Shown here: positions 25,741 to 32,123 of the stretch, one piece after another
Layout of the letters: each line of letters starts with the position of its first letter
Numbering within the stretch: the first letter of the stretch is position 1
NCBI GenBank assembly: GCA_024710585.1
Contig: JANJUM010000125.1
Span: forward strand, 1 to 32,123
Origin: Desulforhopalus sp.
GTDB taxonomy: Bacteria; Desulfobacterota; Desulfobulbia; Desulfobulbales; Desulfocapsaceae
Length of the DNA stretch: 32,123 nucleotides
Reading direction: 5' to 3'
Notes under the pieces: model-generated
What the model was told of the DNA's origin: nothing
What the model saw: only the letters and a program-made list of their open reading frames with translations
Databases searched by the model: none
Translations under genes and position numbers: made by a program

Positions 25741-27981
25741 TCAGGAGGGGGTGTCGTCTTTGGCATAATAGCTGCTGTAGCCTGAATAGTAGTAGCCCCC
25801 GCCATGGTGCTTGCCGACCCCGTTGAGCACCACGCCGAGAATGCGGCACTGCACGTCGCGCAGTTTCTTGAGGCCGCTCTGCACCATGTCGTAGGTGGTC
25901 ACCCCGGCCTTGACGACGATAACCGTCCCGTCGACGAGGTGAGACAGTGCCAGGCTGTCGGTAACCAGCTGCACCGGCGGCGAATCGACGAGTATGAAGT
26001 CGAAGTGCTCGCGCATTTTCTCGAGCAGCGAGCGGAGGCGCTTGGAGCCGACGAGGTCGGAGGGGTTGGGGGGGATGGGGCCGGCGGTGATGACGAAGAT
26101 CTCCTCGCCCGCCACCTTGTGGATGATGTTCTCCTGCATGGTGCCGGAGAGGTAGTTGGAAAGCCCCTTGTCGTTCTGCATCGAAAAAACCGTATGCACG
26201 CGGGGACGGCGCAGGTCGCAGTCGATGATCAACACTTTCTTGCTATTCTGGCTGAATACCCGGGCTATATTGATGGTGGTGGTGGTCTTGCCTTCGCCCT
26301 GCCCCATGCTGCTGACGAGGATGGTTTTGGGGGGCTGTTCCGGGGAGGAGAGGAGCAAACCGGAGCGCACCAGGCGATAGCTCTCGGCAATCGGCGACAG
26401 CGGCTTCTGCACGATATAGGATTCGATCTTCTTGCCCTTCTCCCTGAGCTTCTCCACCGTGCCAAGCACGGTGATGCCGTATCTGCTCTCGAAGTCCTTG
26501 TCCGACTTGATGGTATTGTCGAGGTATTCGATCATAAAGGCGCAGCCGACTCCGGCTATGAGGCCAAGCACCAGACCGAGGATGAGGTTGCGCCTTTTAT
26601 TGGGCTTGGACGGCGCCCCCGGCAGGTAGGCATCCTTGAGCACCCAGACATTGACGCTCTGCGACTGCTCGGTGACCCCTTCCTTCTTGATGTTGGCGGT
26701 CAAGGCCTCGTAGACGACCCGGTTGGCGTCGACGTCGCGCTTCATGATCGAGTACTGGATGAACTTCTCGTTGAGGTTGAGCAGTTCATTCTTGGTGGCG
26801 GCAAGCTGCTCCTCGAGTTTTTTCTCCTGGGATCTGGCCAGGTCGTGGGCATTTCTCGTCGCCGCGATAACCCGGTTGACCTCTGCCTGCTGCTGAGTGA
26901 GCAACTCCGTCAACTCATCGTTGGCCTTGATCATCAGGGGGTGCTTCTCCCCATATTTCTTGGAGAGATCGCCGATATTCTGTCGTGCCTTGAACAGGGC
27001 CTCACGCACCCCCTTGAGCACGGCGCTGTCGGCGAAGGTGGGGATATTCTCCAACTGGGCGACATTCTTGCCGGCAGCCTCGACCTGGCGGAGGATGCCC
27101 TCGAGGTTCTGCCGCTCGGTCTGGATCCTGGAGAGCTGGGAACTGAACTCGCTCAACCGCTGCGGGTAGATGGCCAGCTTGTTTTCGATGGTCACCAGGT
27201 CGTTGGCGCGCATGTACTCCTGCATGGCCTTCTCCGAGGCCTCAAGCTTGTTGCGCTCCTCCTGGGCCTTGGCGGTCATCCACTGCAGGGCGTAGCGGCT
27301 GGTGGCGAGCTTCATGTCGAGCAGCTCGTCCATATAGGCTTTGGCGACGGCATCGGCGATCAGCTTGGCGATGGCCGGCGAGCGGTCGCTGTAGGAGATA
27401 TTGATGATCTTGGTGTTCTTCAGCGGAGTGACGACCAGCCGCCCCTGGATCATGGCGGCAATGATATCCTCGTCCCTCATCGGCTCGCTGGCTACCGGAG
27501 TCCCCCCGGTCCCTTGGTTCGTCGATTCCTCGCTGAGCTTTTTTACGCTCGCCAGCAGCGATCCCAGCGACTCGCTTATGGCGGCGGCAATATTGTTGAA
27601 GAACGAGGGCTCGGCTTTCTTTTCTTCGAGGAAATAGCCGCGATAGGTGCTGGCCAGCTTGAGACTGTCCACCACCCGCCGGGCGACCTTGGCGCTTCTG
27701 ACAATGGTCGACTGGGTCTCGAGGAAGTCAGGGTCGTAGGAGTAATACGAGGTGCTTTCCAGCCCCGAAGCGCCGCGGTTGCGCTCGATGAGCACCTCCA
27801 CCGACGAGGTGTAGATGGGGGTAGCCGAGTAGGTGAGGATGATGGTGGTCAGGAAAACCAGGCCAAACAGGGTGAACAGGATGGACTTGCGCTTGCGGAG
27901 AATGAGCAGATAGTCACGGAGGTGGACGTCCTGCTCTTCCTCCTCCTCGTAGAATCGTTCCTGCGGTGGATAGGTTTGCAT
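25741..27981 (-). CDS. Wzc-like polysaccharide co-polymerase / BY-type tyrosine kinase
   Basis: This 746-residue protein has an acidic N terminus, a first transmembrane helix (34-52), a periplasmic Wzz/GNVR-type region with long coiled coils (about 230-400), and a second helix (466-486). The cytoplasmic kinase domain has Walker A GQGEGKTT (560-567), Walker A' VLIIDCDLRRPR (583-594) and Walker B FILVDSPP (662-669). The C terminus ends in a tyrosine cluster (Y730-732, Y735, Y738-739), the autophosphorylation site in Wzc proteins. It controls chain length and export through the Wza-like protein. It is 55 bases downstream of the Wza-like gene and 12 bases upstream of the ligase. Confidence 0.95.
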   Translation of the reverse strand: MQTYPPQERFYEEEEEQDVHLRDYLLILRKRKSILFTLFGLVFLTTIILTYSATPIYTSSVEVLIERNRGASGLESTSYYSYDPDFLETQSTIVRSAKVARRVVDSLKLASTYRGYFLEEKKAEPSFFNNIAAAISESLGSLLASVKKLSEESTNQGTGGTPVASEPMRDEDIIAAMIQGRLVVTPLKNTKIINISYSDRSPAIAKLIADAVAKAYMDELLDMKLATSRYALQWMTAKAQEERNKLEASEKAMQEYMRANDLVTIENKLAIYPQRLSEFSSQLSRIQTERQNLEGILRQVEAAGKNVAQLENIPTFADSAVLKGVREALFKARQNIGDLSKKYGEKHPLMIKANDELTELLTQQQAEVNRVIAATRNAHDLARSQEKKLEEQLAATKNELLNLNEKFIQYSIMKRDVDANRVVYEALTANIKKEGVTEQSQSVNVWVLKDAYLPGAPSKPNKRRNLILGLVLGLIAGVGCAFMIEYLDNTIKSDKDFESRYGITVLGTVEKLREKGKKIESYIVQKPLSPIAESYRLVRSGLLLSSPEQPPKTILVSSMGQGEGKTTTTINIARVFSQNSKKVLIIDCDLRRPRVHTVFSMQNDKGLSNYLSGTMQENIIHKVAGEEIFVITAGPIPPNPSDLVGSKRLRSLLEKMREHFDFILVDSPPVQLVTDSLALSHLVDGTVIVVKAGVTTYDMVQSGLKKLRDVQCRILGVVLNGVGKHHGGGYYYSGYSSYYAKDDTPS

Positions 27982-28036
27982 GTGCCTTGGACGCTGAACG
28001 GGAAAAGGGGAGCAGAGAGCGGGCCTGCCGCCACCG

Positions 28037-28840
28037 CTAGAAAAAGCTTTCCGGCACGACGATGACGTCGTTTTCGATCACCGGAGTATCGAGACTGACG
28101 TCCTTGATGACGTTCTTCTGGTCACCTTCCATGCGCACGATGGACACGCTCGATTTGGCGGCCTTGCCGGTGAACCCCCTGGCCAGGGCGACGATCTTGA
28201 GCACCGTGGTGCCCTCGCCGCAGGGGTAGGTGCCGGGGGTATCGACCTCGCCGGTCACATAGCATTTGCCGGCTCCGGAGACATAGACGGTGTCTTCATC
28301 ATTGATCTGGATGTTCTGCCCGAGGTCGCCGCCTTTGATGAGGGAGCCGAGATTGATGGCGATCACCGTGTCCTTGTCGCCGACACGGCGCTTGATGGTG
28401 GCAGTGTCGCCGGCATCCTTATCAAAACCGCCGGCCTTGGAAACGAGTTCGAGGAAGGTGGTCGGCCCGCTCAGTTCGATGATTCCGGGGTTGCGGACAT
28501 TGCCCAGCACCACTGCCTTACGGCTGCGAAACTCATCGACGAAGACATTGACCTGGGGATTTACGATATAGCCGGCGGCGAACATCTTGGTGAGTTTGTC
28601 GGTGATGGCGGAGATGGACAGCTTGTTGACGTTGACCGAGCCGAGTAGTGGCACCACGATGGAGCCATTGCTGGCCACCCTGACCTTGGTCTTGAGATCG
28701 TCGTTATCGTAGACGATGATGCTGATCACATCCCCCGGACCGACGAGATATTCCCCATCGGGATTGGTGGCGGCGCATGTCACCCTGCTGCCGAGGCACA
28801 GCGCCAGGAGAACCACCACTGCCTGCAGCCCGCGCCTCAT
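28037..28840 (-). CDS. Wza-like polysaccharide export protein (Poly_export/SLBB)
   Basis: This 267-residue protein has a signal peptide (about 1-23, ending RVTCA) and the conserved LVGPGDVISIIVYDNDDL block that opens a polysaccharide export domain. SLBB-type domains follow, including VLGNVRNPGIIELSGPTTFLELVSKAGGF and YVTGEVDTPGTYPCGEGTTVLKIVALARGF. It should line the outer-membrane or periplasmic secretion channel for the exopolysaccharide. The signal peptide cysteine is not in a clear lipobox, so lipoprotein status is uncertain. The frame is open upstream to 28933, but that part overlaps the hairpin at 28875-28901 and the end of the beta-barrel gene. ATG 28840 starts the signal peptide. Confidence 0.92.
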   Translation of the reverse strand: MRRGLQAVVVLLALCLGSRVTCAATNPDGEYLVGPGDVISIIVYDNDDLKTKVRVASNGSIVVPLLGSVNVNKLSISAITDKLTKMFAAGYIVNPQVNVFVDEFRSRKAVVLGNVRNPGIIELSGPTTFLELVSKAGGFDKDAGDTATIKRRVGDKDTVIAINLGSLIKGGDLGQNIQINDEDTVYVSGAGKCYVTGEVDTPGTYPCGEGTTVLKIVALARGFTGKAAKSSVSIVRMEGDQKNVIKDVSLDTPVIENDVIVVPESFF

Positions 28841-28874
28841 GGCCGGGCAAAGTTGAGGAAAACTCAGAAAATGT

Positions 28875-28901
28875 CCCCTCGTCAGGCTGGCTGACGAGGG
28901 G
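28875..28901 (-). terminator. hairpin between the beta-barrel and Wza-like genes
   Basis: A perfect 11-bp stem CCCCTCGTCAG/CTGACGAGGGG with a 5-base loop lies 13 bases after the beta-barrel gene stop on the minus strand. The minus-strand sequence after it is ACATTTTC, a short T-rich tract, so this may be a partial terminator or an mRNA processing/stability element that lowers expression of the downstream export genes. Confidence 0.6.
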
Positions 28902-28913
28902 CGGGAAAACTTC

Positions 28914-30323
28914 CTAGAAGGCGAGTTTGACATTGGCGAGAATGGTGTTCGTTTCGAAATCGAAGAGATCGTCCGTGGAGTCGCGCTCTTCGTACTGATA
29001 GGCCACTTCCGCCATCAGCCACTCCTTGAAGAGGTACTGCGCCGCCGGACGCACGAGGATCGTGCTGTCGTCACGATCCCGAGCCACCAGCTGAGTATAC
29101 TCTGCGTCCTCGTAAGAAGCAAAGAGGCTGGCACCGATTTTTTCGGTAAACTTCTGCTCATACTTGAACTTCGCCCCGAAAACGGTCCGGTCCGAAGCCA
29201 GGGTGCTGTCGCTCTCCTCGTTGGCGCGGTACATGTCGAGGGTCATCTTGGTTTTCTCGGTCAGCTTGTACACCGCCTGGAGATCGAGGGCGAAACCGTT
29301 GTAATCTTCGCGCCTTGTTACGGTCGGGTCGTCATTGGCGAACTCTTTCTCCTGGAGACCAGCCTTGGCGGTCAGCGCGAGTTTCTCGGTGGTGTCCCAC
29401 TTCATGCCGCCATAGATGAAAACCTGCTGATTGTCGTTATAGGTTGCCGTGTCGTAGGTGACGTCGACGAACTTGCCTTCGACAAAAAAGGAGGTTTTGA
29501 CGCTGTACTTATAGTATCCGTAGAGGTCGAACCCGTTATCGGTGCGCTCCTTGAATGCATCCACCTCCTCGTCATAATCGAGGAGAAAATTGGAATAATC
29601 GAACCGCACGCGCAGCTTTTCGGTGATATTCCAGTCGGCGGAGGCGATGGCCACGTTGGAGTCGAACTTATTTTCGTAGACGCCCTGCTGCGAACCGATG
29701 TCGAAACGATCGGAGTCATGGGTATAGCGGTCGACGACCATCAGCGACAAACCACCGCGGAGGTTGTAGCGGAACATGCCCTCGGCGATGCCGTTGATGG
29801 TATTGAGATCTTCTTCTTCGGAATAAAACAGGAAATCCAGTCCTCCGAGAGCGTAGGCCTGGAAACGGTCGGTGCCCTCGTAGTCCTTGATGGCCAGGGC
29901 GAGACCGCCGGCAGAGGTATTGTTGGGCACCAGGTCCACCGGGATGTCCTTCTTCCTGGGCACGGTGACCCACACCGCTGGAGACAAGATGGTTGTCCAA
30001 CTGCTGACCTTGTCGAGATCGGTATTGTAGACATTGTCGGTATATTCGCCCTGAACCATTCCGTTGAAGTGGAAATATCCACCCTGGTCGCCGAGCAGAT
30101 CCTCCTCCGCGGAGACATCCTCGGGCAGCAATGACACCTTGTCTCCGGCGCTCTGGCCCATGGGGACATCGCCGCTGGCCGCCTGGACCAGCGGCGTCGT
30201 GCTGGAGCCGACCACCACCAGCTTCTCAATGTTGATGGCCTGGGCGGAGGCAGCAACAAAAAGGCCGGAGCAGGTAAGTGCTCCGGCAAGACGCAATGTT
30301 TTCCTACTCTCAAGAAATCGCAT
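28914..30323 (-). CDS. outer-membrane beta-barrel protein of the exopolysaccharide locus
   Basis: This 469-residue protein has a signal peptide (about 1-29, ending ASAQA) and a mature chain of alternating amphipathic strands with many aromatic residues (for example YGYYKYSVKTSFFVEGKFVDV, GASLFASYEDAEYT, AEVAYQYEERDS). It ends in NVKLAF, and the terminal Phe is the usual outer-membrane insertion signal. It probably forms a barrel of roughly 14-18 strands. Such barrels are found in exopolysaccharide loci of deltaproteobacteria next to Wza and Wzc homologues, where they likely help export. ATG 30323 follows GAGGGGGG; an open frame to 30404 upstream overlaps the terminator-like hairpin 30344-30376. 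Its exact role is unknown. Confidence 0.88.
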   Translation of the reverse strand: MRFLESRKTLRLAGALTCSGLFVAASAQAINIEKLVVVGSSTTPLVQAASGDVPMGQSAGDKVSLLPEDVSAEEDLLGDQGGYFHFNGMVQGEYTDNVYNTDLDKVSSWTTILSPAVWVTVPRKKDIPVDLVPNNTSAGGLALAIKDYEGTDRFQAYALGGLDFLFYSEEEDLNTINGIAEGMFRYNLRGGLSLMVVDRYTHDSDRFDIGSQQGVYENKFDSNVAIASADWNITEKLRVRFDYSNFLLDYDEEVDAFKERTDNGFDLYGYYKYSVKTSFFVEGKFVDVTYDTATYNDNQQVFIYGGMKWDTTEKLALTAKAGLQEKEFANDDPTVTRREDYNGFALDLQAVYKLTEKTKMTLDMYRANEESDSTLASDRTVFGAKFKYEQKFTEKIGASLFASYEDAEYTQLVARDRDDSTILVRPAAQYLFKEWLMAEVAYQYEERDSTDDLFDFETNTILANVKLAF

Positions 30324-30343
30324 TTTCCCCCCTCGCAAGAAAA

Positions 30344-30376
30344 GCGGACCGACATCTCCATCGGATGCCGGTCCGC
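30344..30376 (-). terminator. intrinsic terminator-like hairpin after the 30408-30833 gene
   Basis: The stem GCGGACCG-a-CATC pairs with GATG-c-CGGTCCGC (30344-30356 with 30364-30376) around a 7-base loop, with one mismatch. On the minus strand it is followed by TTTTCTTG. It lies 32 bases after the stop of the small secreted protein gene and about 20 bases before the next start. It probably terminates a fraction of transcripts, giving more of the first gene than of the export genes. Confidence 0.7.
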
Positions 30377-30407
30377 AAACCTTCCCTCGTAACCCTCTTT
30401 TCAATCG

Positions 30408-30833
30408 TTAAATTGACGGACTGGCGAAGCTGCCACCTCGGCCGCCGGTGGGTGTGGCGAAACTCGGCCCGGTAGCCACCGGAGTATAGGCCTGGGCATC
30501 GGCAACACGGACCCCGCACTCGTCGATGGCCTTCTTGTAGCCGGCGATGACGATGGGCTCCGAGATGCCGAATTTATCGGCAGCGGCTCGTACATCCTGC
30601 CCGTTGGCCCCGGCGCAGTACAAGGCGCGAACGAGGTTCTGTGGATTGAGGCCCTCGATGGCCACACCAAACTCGACGATGGCATCGGGACTCTGGCCAT
30701 CTTTTAGTGCCCTTTCGACTGCCTGGTCAATGCCTTCGTTGACATAGGTGTTCTTGAAGTCGACCATCCACTCGGCACAGGCCACCGAGGCTCCAAACAC
30801 CACCAGGAAAAACGCAAGCCATAGTTTCTTCAT
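30408..30833 (-). CDS. small secreted protein at the head of the exopolysaccharide operon
   Basis: This 141-residue protein has a signal peptide (about 1-20, ending SVACA) and a mature domain of about 90 residues with helical character. Two cysteines lie near the middle (LYCAGANG, about Cys73, and IDECG, about Cys105). The tail is rich in Pro, Gly, Ser and Thr (TGPSFATPTGGRGGSFASPSI). ATG 30833 follows a strong GGAGGAT. I do not recognise the family. As the first gene after the sigma-54 promoter, and the one followed by a terminator-like hairpin, it is probably the most abundant product and may be an exported matrix-associated or assembly protein. This is inferred from position only. Confidence 0.8.
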   Translation of the reverse strand: MKKLWLAFFLVVFGASVACAEWMVDFKNTYVNEGIDQAVERALKDGQSPDAIVEFGVAIEGLNPQNLVRALYCAGANGQDVRAAADKFGISEPIVIAGYKKAIDECGVRVADAQAYTPVATGPSFATPTGGRGGSFASPSI

Positions 30834-30973
30834 CTTATCCTCCGCAACTCGTCGGTTTCAGCGACGGACACAGCGATATCACTTCACCCTGCATCTGCCG
30901 TATTTCCCGCCCCCGGCAGCCCTGGGAACACCCCAGAGTAACTGCCAAAACACTACTCCATTTATACTAGACT

Positions 30974-30990
30974 TGCAATCAGTATACCAA
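30974..30990 (-). promoter_or_regulatory. sigma-54 promoter of the exopolysaccharide operon
   Basis: On the minus strand TGGTATA-CTGA-TTGCA gives GG and GC separated by exactly ten bases, the -24/-12 spacing required by sigma-54 (consensus TGGCACG-N4-TTGCA). The predicted start is near 30963, with a leader of about 130 bases to ATG 30833. A sigma-70 reading, TTGGTA-N18-TATAAA (30961-30990), also exists in the same bases and is overlapped by the dyad TATACT/AGTATA (30963-30986). Dual or sigma-54-only use is open. The leader contains a CTGGG/CCCAG hairpin. Confidence 0.6.
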
Positions 30991-31025
30991 AGCGCGCGGC
31001 GAAAAAATCTCGCAACTTGTCATAG

Positions 31026-31088
31026 TTAGCAAATCCCCGGCTTTGCTTTTCCGGATTTACCGGTATTGCTCCAGCTTTTCGGAAGCAT
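31026..31088 (-). CDS. possible 20-residue leader peptide
   Basis: An ATG at 31088 with a strong AGGAGG four bases upstream opens a 20-codon frame (MLPKSWSNTGKSGKAKPGIC) ending at TAA 31026-31028. It lies between the WecA-PilZ gene stop (31149) and the sigma-54 promoter, inside the dyad region. It would be translated only if transcription from the WecA-PilZ gene runs through. It is basic and not a recognisable leader. The ribosome binding site is the only evidence, and it may be chance. Confidence 0.3.
   Translation of the reverse strand: MLPKSWSNTGKSGKAKPGIC
31028..31058 (-). promoter_or_regulatory. nested dyads, candidate enhancer-binding-protein site
   Basis: Two overlapping inverted repeats lie about 65-95 bases upstream of the predicted sigma-54 start. 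One is AGCAAA (31028-31033) with TTTGCT (31042-31047), spacer eight. The other is AAATCC (31031-31036) plus CCGGATTT (31051-31058) around a CCGG-containing centre. Sigma-54 activators usually bind such dyads 60-150 bases upstream. The two dyads are mutually exclusive as RNA hairpins if transcribed, so an RNA role is also possible. Confidence 0.5.
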
Positions 31089-31148
31089 ATTTCCTCCTAT
31101 GCGGAATTTTTGAGCGGCCGGCACCACCGTCAGTTCGTTTTTCCGGTA

Positions 31149-32123
31149 TCACGACCCTCTCTCTTTATATTTTACAAGAAACTTGAAGACGATCTCCTCC
31201 TTATCCCCGCCAAAATCAATGAACCTGAAGCCGTGGAGGTAGGTGTGGTTCTGTTCGGAGAACCAGAGGTGCTCGGCTGGGATTTCGATGGAGTGGCTCT
31301 CGCTGTCGAGGGGAAAGGTGATCTTGGCAATAACCCGGTCGAGCAGGCAGTCCAGCTGCGGCACCGAGGCCATGAAGCCGTCACTGGAAATGTTGAGCAC
31401 CTTGCCGGGAAACTGCAGGCTGCGCTCACGGTCACGACACTCCAGAGAAAGATCGACCTGGTAGCGTGGCGACCTGCGAAAGACTTCAAAGAAACCGAAG
31501 CGTCCGACGAACAGCTTGCCGAACCAGTGGCCGCTCTCGCAAAGCTCTCCACTCCGTTTCTTGAACTTCAAACTGGCCCGCATGGCGTGGATGATGAAAA
31601 ACGAGGAAATGACGTATACAAAGAAATAGAGGAGAAAGACGAGGAAGAGTTGAAAATCGCTGGCACCGTAGATAGGGCCGATGACGCTGACCGCACAGAG
31701 CAGCGTCGTGAGAGCGATGATAGTCTTCACCGCCATCACCCGACCCATGCCGAAGCGCATGAAGATATGGTGCAGGTGGTATCTATCCGCTTTAAAAGGG
31801 CTTTCTCCACGGAGAATGCGCTTGCCCATGACGGTGAGGGTGTCGGTAATCGGCACCGCCAGGATCAGCAACGGGCAGACCGGGCTCAACGCCGCCCCTT
31901 CTCCCTGGGTTAAAGCGAGAGCCATGAAGGCCAGGGAGAAGCCGAGAGTGAGGCTGCCGGCATCGCCCATGAACAGCGACGAGGGATACCAGTTGTAGCG
32001 GAGAAAGCCGAGCACCGCCCCGGCCAGGGCGAGGTTGAGGAGCATCAGCGAAGGGTTCTCAGCCAACGAGGAATGGATGGCGAAGGTGGTGAAGGCCACA
32101 AAGGAGATGCCGCCGGCAAGGCC
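31149..32123 (-). CDS. WecA-like polyprenyl-phosphate sugar-1-phosphate transferase fused to a PilZ domain, 5' end outside window
   Basis: The frame is open at the window edge, so about 324 residues are visible. The edge reads GLAGGI, matching the IDGLAGG motif of WecA/MraY transferases, and GDAGS and HLHH follow (in the part numbered from the internal GTG at 32099: GDAGS 45-49, HLHH 108-111). The visible membrane part has about five helices. After the last helix (about 148-170) and a linker comes a PilZ domain (about 207-308) with the full c-di-GMP signature RRSPR (208-212) and NISSDG (236-241). The enzyme should add the first sugar phosphate to undecaprenyl phosphate, with c-di-GMP tuning it. 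Its 5' end and promoter are not in the window. Confidence 0.88.
   Translation of the reverse strand, partial: GLAGGISFVAFTTFAIHSSLAENPSLMLLNLALAGAVLGFLRYNWYPSSLFMGDAGSLTLGFSLAFMALALTQGEGAALSPVCPLLILAVPITDTLTVMGKRILRGESPFKADRYHLHHIFMRFGMGRVMAVKTIIALTTLLCAVSVIGPIYGASDFQLFLVFLLYFFVYVISSFFIIHAMRASLKFKKRSGELCESGHWFGKLFVGRFGFFEVFRRSPRYQVDLSLECRDRERSLQFPGKVLNISSDGFMASVPQLDCLLDRVIAKITFPLDSESHSIEIPAEHLWFSEQNHTYLHGFRFIDFGGDKEEIVFKFLVKYKERGS

Noticed and set aside
25804-28065. Open frame of 753 codons antisense to the Wzc-like gene
   Set aside because: The Wzc-like motifs on the other strand are unambiguous, and this frame is rich in Leu/Val/Asp/Gly with no recognisable fold.
28841-28933. N-terminal extension of the Wza-like protein
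   Set aside because: It is not a signal peptide, and it overlaps the hairpin at 28875-28901 and the end of the beta-barrel gene.
31028-31058. c-di-GMP-I (GEMM) riboswitch
   Set aside because: Only the GCAAAGCC string is present. The GGCAAACC-like half and the P2/P3 arrangement are not visible, so it is kept only as a hint in the findings.

Overview
The window is about 32 kb of GC-rich chromosome with dense bacterial coding. The gene mix suggests an anaerobic deltaproteobacterium, most likely of the Desulfuromonadales/Geobacter type. Signs are a class I hybrid cluster protein (Hcp) with a co-regulated FrdX-like iron-sulfur protein, a flavodiiron protein, small low-potential ferredoxins, an anaerobic-type cobyrinate diamide synthase, a SecA with a zinc SEC-C tail, and a sigma-54 exopolysaccharide locus. 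This placement is inferred from gene content; no rRNA is present to confirm it.

Layout. 1-1971 (+): the 3' end of a cardiolipin-synthase-like gene, a YfcE-type phosphodiesterase and a PPK2 kinase. 2036-8142 (-): a housekeeping run in transcription order of membrane protein, alr, argS, small membrane protein and secA. 8234-8419 (-): a ferredoxin with its own operator-like palindrome and a strong terminator. 8520-9259 (+): a promoter, a long untranslated leader and a small CxC/CxxC protein. 9331-13730 (-): ferredoxin, uvrB, a DUF374 acyltransferase and cbiA. 13793-16470 (+): flavodiiron protein, an unknown protein and a methyltransferase, behind a structured leader. 16483-19404 (+): hcp and an frdX-like gene, each with a near-identical FNR/HcpR-type site about 41.5 bases upstream of the predicted start. 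19420-20757 (-): a YkgJ-type cysteine cluster protein and an AcuB-like CBS protein. 21082-23345 (+): a thioredoxin-fold protein, then a tight operon of a SurA-N-like protein, a HAMP-like membrane protein and a secreted HEXXH protein. 23383-32123 (-): an exopolysaccharide locus.

Two themes stand out. The first is a nitrosative/oxidative defence group: flavodiiron protein, Hcp, the FrdX-like protein and ferredoxins. Its sites imply an Hcp/FrdX regulon driven by a Crp/Fnr-family regulator that lies outside the window. The second is the exopolysaccharide locus. Its first visible gene, cut by the window edge, encodes a WecA-like initiating sugar-phosphate transferase fused to a complete-looking PilZ (c-di-GMP-binding) domain. 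Downstream of it is a sigma-54 promoter with nested dyads, then a small secreted protein, an outer-membrane beta-barrel, a Wza-like export protein, a Wzc-like chain-length/tyrosine kinase protein and an O-antigen-ligase/Wzy-type polymerase. This suggests polysaccharide initiation controlled by c-di-GMP at the protein level, plus sigma-54 control of the export genes.

The SurA-like/HAMP/HEXXH operon that converges on the polysaccharide ligase is the other candidate for an undescribed functional unit. No CRISPR array, insertion sequence, tRNA or rRNA was seen.
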